DNA from: Leadbetterella sp040829825
Lineage (GTDB): Bacteria > Bacteroidota > Bacteroidia > Cytophagales > Spirosomataceae
Direction: 5' to 3' (one strand)
Length of the DNA: 64,000 nt
Assembly (NCBI RefSeq): GCF_040829825.1
Contig: NZ_JBFOLH010000007.1
Part shown: positions 43,862 through 51,745 of the stretch, in pieces
How positions within the stretch are numbered: the stretch's first letter is position 1
Layout of the letters: every line of letters begins with the position of its first letter
The notes under the pieces: generated by a model
What the model was told of the DNA's origin: nothing
Database searches by the model: none
What the model saw: only the letters and a program-made list of their open reading frames with translations
Program-made: the position numbers and the translations under genes

Positions 43862-44844
43862 AACGTATTCTGATACAGGCCATCGGGCACGGAGCGGGCT
43901 ACGCGGCGGCTATAAATAAAAAAGTACCAGATAAGGATCATCCAGCTCAGTACAAAAACCAGGAGAAGCAGGGCGGTCAGCAGTGCATTGCCGGATGTAA
44001 GGCCGTCGCTTCCGTAGCGGGTAATGTAGCTTTCTATAAATGCGGCGATGAGAGTAAACGGAACTGTGCCCAGGTAGATGCGTACCGACTGGTTCAGTCC
44101 TTTACGGAAGGCCTGCCGGCGGGTTAGTGTACCGGGAAACAGGGCGCTGAGCCCCAGGATCATGCCGGCCATGCATTCCAGCACCAGACCCATGAGCTCC
44201 AGTGTGCCGTGCAGGCCGATCACCACCAATGCGTTGAAACCCAGGTCTGCCCGGAAAAAGAGATGAAAGAAGCTGCCCACCATAATGGCATTTTTGAAGG
44301 TATGGTAAACCGATCCTATGCCCATAAATATCCCGGAAATGAACACCAGCAATCCTACAAACAGGTTGTTGGCCAATATGCTGAAGAACATCTGCATGGG
44401 GTTTTCCGTATTGTAAACACCGAACGGTTCTCCACTGGCAATGTTTTCTTCTGTCATGGCAATGTACTCGCTGCCCATGACCGATTCCACGAATTCAGGT
44501 TCCAGGCTGGCGCATACCGCTCCCAGGGTACAGAAGGCCAGGAAAAGGGCGGAAGCCAGCCATAGGGTTTTCCTGTTTTTACCCAGGATCAGCGGAAAGG
44601 TGGTTCTCCAGAACTCAAGCAGGGGCTGCTTTTTTTTAGCCCGGTAAACCGACCGGTACGTGCTTATGGCCAGGTGGTTCAGGTAGCTGTTGATTTTGCT
44701 GTGGGGATACCGGGTTTGCGCATACGAGAGGTCGCTGATGATCTCCACAAAATCAGATGCCGTTTCGTCGGGATCTTTCTTTTCAAAATCCTCAATTTCT
44801 TCCCATTTGGATCGGTTACGGTCTATAAATGTGCTTTCTCTCAC
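43855..44844 (-). CDS. SpoIIM-like membrane protein (stage II sporulation M family)
   Basis: 329 residues from a GTG at 44844 (MRESTFIDRNRSKWEEIEDF); the frame is open further but only with unrelated sequence. Five or more membrane helices follow a helical cytosolic part; the YHTFKNAIMVGSFF and GLHGTLELMGLVLECMAGM segments are typical of the SpoIIM/DUF95 family. It is the first gene of the cluster and diverges from the RDD gene, with which it is paired in many Bacteroidota. No sporulation is implied. Confidence 0.88.
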   Translation of the reverse strand: MRESTFIDRNRSKWEEIEDFEKKDPDETASDFVEIISDLSYAQTRYPHSKINSYLNHLAISTYRSVYRAKKKQPLLEFWRTTFPLILGKNRKTLWLASALFLAFCTLGAVCASLEPEFVESVMGSEYIAMTEENIASGEPFGVYNTENPMQMFFSILANNLFVGLLVFISGIFMGIGSVYHTFKNAIMVGSFFHLFFRADLGFNALVVIGLHGTLELMGLVLECMAGMILGLSALFPGTLTRRQAFRKGLNQSVRIYLGTVPFTLIAAFIESYITRYGSDGLTSGNALLTALLLLVFVLSWMILIWYFFIYSRRVARSVPDGLYQNTLW

Positions 44845-44898
44845 AAGAGTTATGGTATTCTTTGATCCAAGACTTTTCCAAAGATATAAAAATACCTT

Positions 44899-44906
44899 TA
44901 GTTTTG
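44899..44906 (+). promoter_or_regulatory. -7 box of the RDD gene
   Basis: TAGTTTTG matches TAnnTTTG, 17 bases before the ATG at 44924; a -33 box at good spacing is unclear. Confidence 0.45.
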
Positions 44907-44923
44907 CAGCATAGCATGCAGTT

Positions 44924-45688
44924 ATGGATACACTGAAGATTCCTACTTTCCTGAATGTGGAGCTGAGCATTCCACTGGCCGGTACCTGGAAAAGGTATTT
45001 TGCCTTTACCATTGACTGGATGTTCAAGGGAGCGTATATACTGCTGATGGCCTATTGGGGGCCGGCTCGCTATGCAGGAGATACTGTGTTGCCGGTTATT
45101 GCCCTGTTTTTACCCGTTTACTTTTATTCGTTTTTATCGGAATGGTTTTTTCGTGGACAAACGCCCGGTAAGATGCTGATGAAGATAAAAGTAGCAGGGC
45201 CGGATGGCAACCCGCCTTCGGCAGCGCAATGCCTGGTGCGCTGGATATTTCTCTTTGCCGATGCCTATGGCACTCTGCTGCTGGCGTTTATGAATTCATG
45301 GGTGGTTGTTTTAACACCTTTCGGCCCGCTGGTGGGTATACTCCGGATAGAGCGTTCGCCCTACCGGCAGCGCTTCGGCGATCTGGCCGCCGGTACCTTT
45401 GTGGTCAATACACAGGATGAATATTTCACGGTAGAAGATACCATTTACTCGTATGTGAACCATAAGCAGAATTATGTGGTGACCTACCCTGAGGTGATCC
45501 GGTTCTCGGATAAAGACATGACCCTGGTGAAAAACCTGCTGGAAAAATCGGAGCATCATTATGACGAAGAGCTGCTGGATAAGCTTTCCAAACGGATAAA
45601 AGAACTTCTGGAAATCAGTTCAGAAGAACCTGATTCCGTATTTTTGAGAAAGCTGCTGAACGATTATAACCATCTGGCGTTGAAGTAG
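44924..45688 (+). CDS. RDD-family membrane protein
   Basis: 254 residues. The RDD domain with two or three helices (AGTWKRYFAFTIDWMFKGAYI with its Arg and Asp; RGQTPGKMLMKIKV, about 10-155) is followed by a cytosolic helical tail of about 90 residues. RDD proteins may transport compatible solutes or ions, but the function is not settled. It is divergent from the SpoIIM operon and co-occurs with it, suggesting a shared membrane process. Confidence 0.87.
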   Translation: MDTLKIPTFLNVELSIPLAGTWKRYFAFTIDWMFKGAYILLMAYWGPARYAGDTVLPVIALFLPVYFYSFLSEWFFRGQTPGKMLMKIKVAGPDGNPPSAAQCLVRWIFLFADAYGTLLLAFMNSWVVVLTPFGPLVGILRIERSPYRQRFGDLAAGTFVVNTQDEYFTVEDTIYSYVNHKQNYVVTYPEVIRFSDKDMTLVKNLLEKSEHHYDEELLDKLSKRIKELLEISSEEPDSVFLRKLLNDYNHLALK

Positions 45689-45807
45689 CCCGTGAAGTGG
45701 TATTGGCACTTGCCGGGAAAGAATTTGAGAAATACAGGATTATCCGGGATAAGCTTTTTGAAAACGATGTTGACAAAGTTATAAAAGAGCTGAATGTTAA
45801 TTCCTGA
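45670..45807 (+). pseudogene. RhuM-like C-terminal remnant
   Basis: An open frame without a start codon reads VEVAREVVLALAGKEFEKYR followed by IIRDKLFENDVDK and ends at 45805-45807. The EFEKYR-I-RDKLFE wording matches the C-terminal end of virulence RhuM-family proteins, whose N-terminal 300 residues are missing. It overlaps the ends of the RDD gene and of the omega-amidase gene, so an insertion was mostly erased here. Confidence 0.45.
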
Positions 45808-46570
45808 ACATCCACTCGTCAGCATCTTCCAGGAAAGGGAATGTCCGGCGGAAATCATGAAGATCCTGCCAGGAGAGAGAAATATCAAAGCGGCCTTTCT
45901 GATCACCGGCATCCAGCAGCAGGTCTCCTTTGAAATCAATGACGCAGGAGTCGCCCGAATAATCCAGCCCGTAGCCGTCTGTACCTACCCGGTTTACACC
46001 GATCACATAGCACTGGTTTTCAATGGCCCGGGCTTTCAGAAGGGCTTTCCAGGCTTCTTTTCTCACAGCAGGCCAGGAAGCAATGTAGATCAGCACATCG
46101 TAATACGGCTTCACATTCCGGCTCCAGACCGGGAAACGGAGATCATAGCAGATCAGCGGCCGGAAGGTCCATTGGCCCAGACCGGTGCGAAGAAGGGTAT
46201 TGCCCGGCTGAAAGGTCAGGTGCTCTTTGCCATAGGTGAAAAGATGGCGTTTATCATACTGTTCAAAAGAACCGTCCGGGCTCACCCAGAAACCCCGGTT
46301 AAAGGCTGCCTGATCCTCAGTGACTGCCACACTGCCGTACACGGCGCAGCTTTGGGCGGCTGCCAGTGTTTTCATCCAGGAAAGAGAAGGGTAAGGCGCC
46401 GTTTCCGAGAAATCGCGGGTAAAGCCCGAGGAAAACATTTCGGGAAGAACAACGAGGTCGGTGGAGGGAGAATCTGCCGTAAAATAGCGCTCCGCCAGGC
46501 GGTGGTTGGCTTCGGGGTCTTCCCAGGCCAGGTCTTCCTGCAGGAGCGCTATGTTTAAGAGAGGTTTCAA
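45797..46570 (-). CDS. Omega-amidase-type carbon-nitrogen hydrolase
   Basis: 257 residues, nitrilase fold. The catalytic triad is visible: Glu 44 (LPEMFSSGF), Lys 107 (YDKRHLF) and Cys 141 (LICYDLRFP). The wording fits the YafV/NIT2 omega-amidase group that hydrolyses alpha-ketoglutaramate from glutamine transamination. It overlaps the deformylase gene by four bases; the link is probably only transcriptional. Confidence 0.9.
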   Translation of the reverse strand: MKPLLNIALLQEDLAWEDPEANHRLAERYFTADSPSTDLVVLPEMFSSGFTRDFSETAPYPSLSWMKTLAAAQSCAVYGSVAVTEDQAAFNRGFWVSPDGSFEQYDKRHLFTYGKEHLTFQPGNTLLRTGLGQWTFRPLICYDLRFPVWSRNVKPYYDVLIYIASWPAVRKEAWKALLKARAIENQCYVIGVNRVGTDGYGLDYSGDSCVIDFKGDLLLDAGDQKGRFDISLSWQDLHDFRRTFPFLEDADEWMFRN

Positions 46571-47139
46571 AGAAACTTCATTTTGTAGTCGGCGTCTACG
46601 ATTCCCTTCTGGATCATGCCCAGCTTTTTCTTAAGCATCTGTTTTTTCAGGGGAGCGAGGTGGTCGGTGAAAAGTACGCCTTCAATGTGGTCGTACTCGT
46701 GCTGGATAATACGGGCAGCCATTCCCTTGAAGGTATCGGTGTGCTCTACCCAGTCGGTATCGTAGTAACGAATGGTGATAACGGGTTTCCGGTAAACATC
46801 CGCCCGTACACCCGGAATGCTCAGGCAGCCTTCTTCATACCCCCAGGGTTCGCCGGTTTCTTCAAGGATACGGGCGTTGATGAAGGTTTTCTTAAAGCCC
46901 ACCAGGTCGGGGTCAATATCTTCTTCTGTCTCAGCCCCGTTATTGATCACTTCGCCGTCTACCACGAAGATCCGGTAAGCCAGGTTTACCTGCGGGCCGG
47001 CCAGGCCTACCCCGGAGGCGCTGTGCATGGTTTCAAACATATTATCAGAGATCTGCTTCACGTCCAGCTCACCCGGGGTGATGTCGGTACATTTTTTTCG
47101 TAAGACAGATGCTCCGTATCCTATGATGGGATAGATCAT
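46567..47139 (-). CDS. def: Peptide deformylase
   Basis: 190 residues from the ATG at 47139 (MIYPIIGYGASVLR); a 17-codon upstream extension lacks family residues. All three motifs are present: GLAGPQVN (in place of GxGxAAPQ, about 45), EEGCLSIPG with the metal Cys (about 118) and QHEYDHIEGVLF with the HExxH-type metal site (about 158). It removes the formyl group from nascent proteins. Confidence 0.95.
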   Translation of the reverse strand: MIYPIIGYGASVLRKKCTDITPGELDVKQISDNMFETMHSASGVGLAGPQVNLAYRIFVVDGEVINNGAETEEDIDPDLVGFKKTFINARILEETGEPWGYEEGCLSIPGVRADVYRKPVITIRYYDTDWVEHTDTFKGMAARIIQHEYDHIEGVLFTDHLAPLKKQMLKKKLGMIQKGIVDADYKMKFL

Positions 47140-47207
47140 ATCAGTTAAATTGAAAAATGAATAATTGAATTCAATTATCCGGATTGACAAACTTTCCCTT
47201 ACGGGTT

Positions 47208-48308
47208 TTAGTCTACTTTAATGCCCGCTTTATTATAGGCAGGCCGGTTTCTGAAATATTCCAGGTCAGCCGTTACCATTTCATCAATGAGGCCGGCCAG
47301 GTCGTATTTCGGTTGCCAGTTCAGTTTGGTTTTTGCCTTGGTCGGATCACCGATAAGCAATTCCACTTCTGTAGGCCGGTAATATATGGGATCTACGGCC
47401 AATACCTTTTTACCAACGGGCAGCTGGTAATCGGGATGGGCGCAGGCCGTCACGTAAGCTTCTTCTTTTTCTTCTTTTCCTTTGAATTCAAGGGAGATCC
47501 CTGCTTTTTCAAATGCCATCCTGACAAAGTCACGAACGGTGGTGGTAATACCGGTGGCAATCACGAAGTCTTCCGGCTGCTCCTGCTGCAGGATAAGCCA
47601 CATGGCCTCAATATAGTCACGGGCATGCCCCCAGTCGCGTTTGGCATCGAGGTTCCCCAGGTAAAGGCAATCGTCCTGTCCGAGAGCGATCTGTGCCACT
47701 GCACGGGTAATTTTACGGGTCACGAAGGTCTCGCCCCGCAGCGGTGATTCGTGGTTAAAGAGAATACCGTTGCAGGCGTACATGTTGTATGCTTCACGGT
47801 AATTAACGGTTATCCAGTACCCGTAAAGCTTGGCCACGGCGTACGGAGAGCGGGGATAGAACGGTGTTTTTTCCGACTGCGGTACTTCCTGCACCAGGCC
47901 GTATAACTCAGAGGTGGAGGCCTGGTAAATCCGGGTTTTTTCAATAAGGCCCAGCAGGCGTACGGCTTCCAGTATACGGAGGGTGCCTATACCGTCTACC
48001 TGGGCGGTATATTCGGGCTCGTCAAAGCTCACTTTCACGTGCGACATGGCGCCCAGGTTATAGATCTCGTCCGGTTGTACTTCCTGTATAATCCGGATGA
48101 TGTTGGTAGAGTCACTCAGGTCGCCGTAATGCAGCTTAAAGTGAATATTACTTTCGTGCAGATCCCTGTACAGGTGATCTATCCTGTCGGTGTTAAATAA
48201 AGAGGCTCTTCTTTTAATGCCGTGTACTTCGTATCCTTTCTGGAGAAGGAATTCGGCCAGGTAGGCCCCGTCTTGTCCGGTTATCCCGGTAATTAATGCT
48301 TTTTTCAC
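47208..48308 (-). CDS. gmd: GDP-mannose 4,6-dehydratase
   Basis: 366 residues, SDR fold. Gly-rich GITGQDGAYLAEFLL at the N-terminus, the Thr-Glu of STSELYGLVQEVPQSE, and the active-site YPRSPYAVAKLYGYW. It makes GDP-4-keto-6-deoxymannose, the precursor of GDP-fucose and related sugars for surface glycans. No fcl/GDP-fucose synthase lies adjacent. It overlaps the SPOR lipoprotein gene by four bases. Confidence 0.96.
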   Translation of the reverse strand: MKKALITGITGQDGAYLAEFLLQKGYEVHGIKRRASLFNTDRIDHLYRDLHESNIHFKLHYGDLSDSTNIIRIIQEVQPDEIYNLGAMSHVKVSFDEPEYTAQVDGIGTLRILEAVRLLGLIEKTRIYQASTSELYGLVQEVPQSEKTPFYPRSPYAVAKLYGYWITVNYREAYNMYACNGILFNHESPLRGETFVTRKITRAVAQIALGQDDCLYLGNLDAKRDWGHARDYIEAMWLILQQEQPEDFVIATGITTTVRDFVRMAFEKAGISLEFKGKEEKEEAYVTACAHPDYQLPVGKKVLAVDPIYYRPTEVELLIGDPTKAKTKLNWQPKYDLAGLIDEMVTADLEYFRNRPAYNKAGIKVD

Positions 48309-48844
48309 TTCGAGTTCAGTGCCTTTTTTATGTTTATTTTTTCATTCACTATGCGTGTCGTTCCAAACCTCTGCCGGAGTAAGCCGCTGTACTTTTCGGC
48401 ATCCTGGTAGTAAAGAAAGTCACCTGCCCGGATCCGGTAGGTGGGCTGACTGTACGACTCATAAATTTCCAGCTGCGGGAAATTCCTGAGCAGGTAGCTT
48501 TTGGCATTTTCAAAGTCGGCCCGTGAATTGCCCGAAAAAACCTGGATCCTGAATCCCTGACCGTTGTTAAAAGTCTTGTTATGCTCAATGATCTTATCGA
48601 GTGAAGCATTCACTTTCTCGTTGTCATCTGAAAAAGCCACATTAACGGGTTCTGCTTTGCCCGTTTCCTTTCCGTCAGCCGCTTTTCCATCGGTTTCCAG
48701 GTCGTCATATTGAGGAAGAAGATGGCGTATATCTTCCGAATAGCCGGAAACCTGCCCTGAAGAGCCGCTTCCGGAGGGAGTTGTCCTTTTCGCACAGGCC
48801 GTTGCGGAAAGGATTACCAGTACAAATAAGAAATTCCTTAGCAT
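48305..48844 (-). CDS. SPOR-domain lipoprotein
   Basis: 179 residues with lipobox SATAC (about 17), a disordered Gly/Ser stretch and a C-terminal SPOR-like domain (GQGFRIQVFSGNSRADFENA, then IYESYSQPTYRIRAGDF). SPOR domains bind denuded peptidoglycan at sites of division. It is translated just before gmd. Confidence 0.82.
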   Translation of the reverse strand: MLRNFLFVLVILSATACAKRTTPSGSGSSGQVSGYSEDIRHLLPQYDDLETDGKAADGKETGKAEPVNVAFSDDNEKVNASLDKIIEHNKTFNNGQGFRIQVFSGNSRADFENAKSYLLRNFPQLEIYESYSQPTYRIRAGDFLYYQDAEKYSGLLRQRFGTTRIVNEKINIKKALNSK

Positions 48845-48906
48845 ATCGACTCCATTATAACGGAAGGTGCAAAATTAGCAATATGTTACGGGAATAAAAA
48901 AGATAA

Positions 48907-49368
48907 TCAGCTCAGGCCGAACATTTCTTTCAGTGCAGCCCATAAATTCCGCTTCTCACCGGCCAGGTTGCGGCCTACCATAGTGAGGGGATCTGCCAGG
49001 AGAATTTTTTTGCCGGCATGAGCAGCCAACCGGTATTTTACCGGCTTTTCGGTCCATTGAAGCACTTCTGAAAAATCACCGAAAGTGATCACCTGCTCTA
49101 CCCGGCCGAGGGTTTGCAGGTCGTATTCGGGGAACTGCTGCTGGTGCAGCACTTCTATATCATCCGGGGTAACTCCCACTGAGGCCATGATCCTGGTGAG
49201 CAGCTCCCGGTCGGCATCGGGTAAGAAATCAACCAGGATAAGCGTACGTTTTTCCGGGTTTTTCCGGGGCGGAAGCACGGGCGGCTTAGCTTCTTCAGCA
49301 GCTACCGGGCCCTTCAGGTTAAAAAGGGTCTCGCCGGTAAATACAAAAGAAGCTAAGGCTCGGTTCAT
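48907..49368 (-). CDS. Unknown protein, possible HolD-like (DNA polymerase III psi) fold
   Basis: 153 residues, no signal peptide. After a variable, Pro-rich N-terminus comes a Rossmann-like part (LILVDFLPDADRELLTRIMAS, DDIEVLHQQ, VEQVITFGDF) and a closing KILLADPLTMVGRNLAG with KRNLWAALKEMFG. The final pattern (ADPL…K..LW..LK) is like that of HolD psi subunits and uracil-glycosylase relatives. The catalytic residues of a glycosylase are lacking. The name is tentative. It overlaps purA by four bases. Confidence 0.55.
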   Translation of the reverse strand: MNRALASFVFTGETLFNLKGPVAAEEAKPPVLPPRKNPEKRTLILVDFLPDADRELLTRIMASVGVTPDDIEVLHQQQFPEYDLQTLGRVEQVITFGDFSEVLQWTEKPVKYRLAAHAGKKILLADPLTMVGRNLAGEKRNLWAALKEMFGLS

Positions 49369-50645
49369 AATCCGGATTTTCTGGCCAGCGTGGCATTCCT
49401 GTCCGGGCCGGTAGAAACAAACGTAATGGGGGTGTTAAGTTCGCGTTCGAGGTAAGCGGTATAGGCTTTGAGCGCATCAGGCATGTCTTCGAATGAGGTA
49501 ATGCCCTCCAGCGACTGCTTCCAGCCCGGCAGGGTGACGTATACCGGCTTCAGCGGGGTATCGGTCATGTCGTAAGGCAGCTCGTCGGTGATGGTGCCGT
49601 CAGGCAGCTCATAGTGCGTACATACGCTTATCTCATCAAAGATATTTAGCACGTCTACCTTCATCATCACCAGCTGGGTAACCCCGTTCAGCATGATAGA
49701 GTATTTCAGGGTAGGCAGGTCTATCCAGCCGCATCTTCTCGGTCTTCCGGTGGTGCTGCCGAACTCCCGGCCTTCCTGGCGCATTCTCTCACCGGTTTCG
49801 TCAAGCAGCTCGGTAGGGAAAGGCCCTGAGCCCACACGGGTACAGTAGGCCTTGAATATGCCGTATACGTCGTTGATCTTAGACGGTGAAACCCCCAGGC
49901 CGGAGCAAACCCCGGCAGCCGTAGTATTGGAGCTGGTGACAAAAGGGTACGAGCCGAAATCAATGTCCAGCAGGGAGCCCTGGGCTCCTTCTGCCAGCAC
50001 CCGGGTGCCGGGTTCGGCCAGCTTTTTGTTGATCAGGTATTCGCTTTCAATAAGATTAAAGCCTTTGATAAATTCCAGGGCCCGGAAGAACTCCTGCTCG
50101 GCTTCCGCGAGGTCGTATTCAAACCGGTAAAAGTCCAGCATTCTTTTATGCGACTCCACCAGCTTGTTGTATTTGTCTTTGAATGAAGGCGACAGGGCGT
50201 CACCGAGGCGCAGGCCCTGGCGTGATACTTTGTCGGCATAAGCCGGGCCTATGCCTTTCAGGGTAGAGCCGATTTTGGCTTCCGCCTTGGCTTTTTCCGA
50301 CGCGGCATCGAGCAGCCGGTGCGACGGAATGATAATGGCTGTTTTTTTGGAAATGAACAGGGTTTTGCTGAAATTGATCTGGTAAGGAGCAAGGGCCTCT
50401 ATTTCCTTTTTAAAGATAATGGGATCCAGTACTACTCCGTTTCCGATAATGTTTATGCTGTCGGGCCGGAAGATACCCGAAGGTATCTGGTGTAAAACAT
50501 GTTTTTTTCCTTCAAATTCGAGCGTGTGCCCGGCGTTGGGACCGCCCTGAAAACGGGCTACCACTTTGTACTCCGGAGCCAGAACATCCACAATCTTCCC
50601 TTTACCTTCATCTCCCCATTGAAGGCCTAGCAGAATATCAACCAT
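49365..50645 (-). CDS. purA: Adenylosuccinate synthetase
   Basis: 426 residues. Begins VDILLGLQWGDEGKGKIVD, the GTP-binding loop with catalytic Asp; GGPNAGHTLEF holds the catalytic His; and STTGRPRRCGW and FVSTGPDRNATL are conserved. It joins IMP and aspartate in AMP synthesis. The Fur-family gene lies 21 bases upstream. Confidence 0.97.
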   Translation of the reverse strand: MVDILLGLQWGDEGKGKIVDVLAPEYKVVARFQGGPNAGHTLEFEGKKHVLHQIPSGIFRPDSINIIGNGVVLDPIIFKKEIEALAPYQINFSKTLFISKKTAIIIPSHRLLDAASEKAKAEAKIGSTLKGIGPAYADKVSRQGLRLGDALSPSFKDKYNKLVESHKRMLDFYRFEYDLAEAEQEFFRALEFIKGFNLIESEYLINKKLAEPGTRVLAEGAQGSLLDIDFGSYPFVTSSNTTAAGVCSGLGVSPSKINDVYGIFKAYCTRVGSGPFPTELLDETGERMRQEGREFGSTTGRPRRCGWIDLPTLKYSIMLNGVTQLVMMKVDVLNIFDEISVCTHYELPDGTITDELPYDMTDTPLKPVYVTLPGWKQSLEGITSFEDMPDALKAYTAYLERELNTPITFVSTGPDRNATLARKSGL

Positions 50646-50666
50646 TTTTGAAACCAGTTATTTAAT

Positions 50667-51134
50667 TTATTTGCCAATTTTGTTTTCACATTCTGAATTA
50701 CGGCAAGAGCCGTAAAAAATCAGGGAATGGTGTAAAACGTTGAAATTCAAATGATCACCCACCATGTTTTGAATGGATTGAACCCGGGGGTCACAGAATT
50801 CCAAAACTTTGTTGCAATCTAGGCAAATTAAGTGGTCATGTTGCTTAAATCCGTAGGATTTTTCATATTGTGCCAGATTCTTCCCGAACTGGTGTTTGGT
50901 CACCAGGTCGCACTCTACCAGCAGATCCAAGGTATTGTAAACCGTAGCGCGGCTCACCTGGTATTTCTTGTTTTTCATGGAAATATACAGATCTTCCACA
51001 TCAAAGTGATCGTCTCTGCTGTAGATCTCTTCGAGAATGGCGTAGCGCTCGGGAGTTTTCCGAAGTTGTTTGTTTTCCAGATATGCCGTAAAAATTTGCT
51101 TTACCGCCTGAATATTATTTTTTTCAGCGATCAT
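50667..51134 (-). CDS. Fur-family transcriptional regulator
   Basis: 155 residues: winged helix (LRKTPERYAILEEIYSRD, SRATVYNTLDLLVECDLV) and a dimer domain with one CLDC pair and HDHLICLDCNKVLEF. A second Cys is in SCRNSECENK. It could be Fur or PerR; the metal cannot be read from sequence. It may be co-transcribed with purA. A -7 box TAATTTTG lies at 51160-51167 on the minus strand. Confidence 0.9.
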   Translation of the reverse strand: MIAEKNNIQAVKQIFTAYLENKQLRKTPERYAILEEIYSRDDHFDVEDLYISMKNKKYQVSRATVYNTLDLLVECDLVTKHQFGKNLAQYEKSYGFKQHDHLICLDCNKVLEFCDPRVQSIQNMVGDHLNFNVLHHSLIFYGSCRNSECENKIGK

Positions 51135-51230
51135 ATATAATTTTATATAGATGGTCTTACAAAATTAATAATTAAGTACTTAGAATTGATCTAAATATCT
51201 GCATGTTATTGGTCAGAGGGCTTACGGGGT

Positions 51231-51740
51231 TTAAAACGACAGCTTTAAGCCCAGCCGGCCTTCTTTGTTCAGGCCAACGCTTGTGGTAAGGGCATCGTGC
51301 TTTTTCTTTTTGTTGTATAAATCAACCGACTGCTCCTTTTTGTCGCTGCCGAATTCCATCAGGCAGACCCCGGCTGCCAGCAGGGCTACCCCGCCCAGGG
51401 CGTTTGCCACCGGCCTTTTAAAGTAGGAGTACTCCACATTATCAATAACGGTGGTCTTTTTTACCCCTATGAGGGCATTAATGCTGAGGGCAAGGCCGGC
51501 AACAGAAACGGCAGCCCCCGCCGGGGTCAGAACCCGGGCGTGCTTCATCTGCCTTTCGGCGTCGTAGGCTTTTGATTTTGCATAGAGATCATAAAGCATG
51601 GAATTGTTCTGCCTGATCCCCTGCCGGTAGGCTGTTGAAGTAAAAACCCTCCTTTTTACGGTAAGCGTATCCGAGGTTTCCTGGGCAGCCAGCTCTGCGG
51701 ATAAAAACAGGAGTAATGAAAGAATTATGCGTTTATTCAT
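51231..51740 (-). CDS. Exported protein with two hydrophobic segments, unknown
   Basis: 169 residues, signal peptide (…LSAELAAQ), and two further hydrophobic stretches (AGAAVSVAGLALSINALIG, about 75-95; ALGGVALLAAGVCLMEFG, about 115-132), so it is probably an inner-membrane protein with a basic tail. No known domain. It is encoded five bases after the RelA/SpoT gene, likely in one transcript. Confidence 0.65.
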   Translation of the reverse strand: MNKRIILSLLLFLSAELAAQETSDTLTVKRRVFTSTAYRQGIRQNNSMLYDLYAKSKAYDAERQMKHARVLTPAGAAVSVAGLALSINALIGVKKTTVIDNVEYSYFKRPVANALGGVALLAAGVCLMEFGSDKKEQSVDLYNKKKKHDALTTSVGLNKEGRLGLKLSF

Positions 51741-51745
51741 TCGGG

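Noticed and set aside
43855..44844. Sporulation function from the SpoIIM name
   Set aside because: The family is widespread in non-sporulating bacteria and no other sporulation gene is present.
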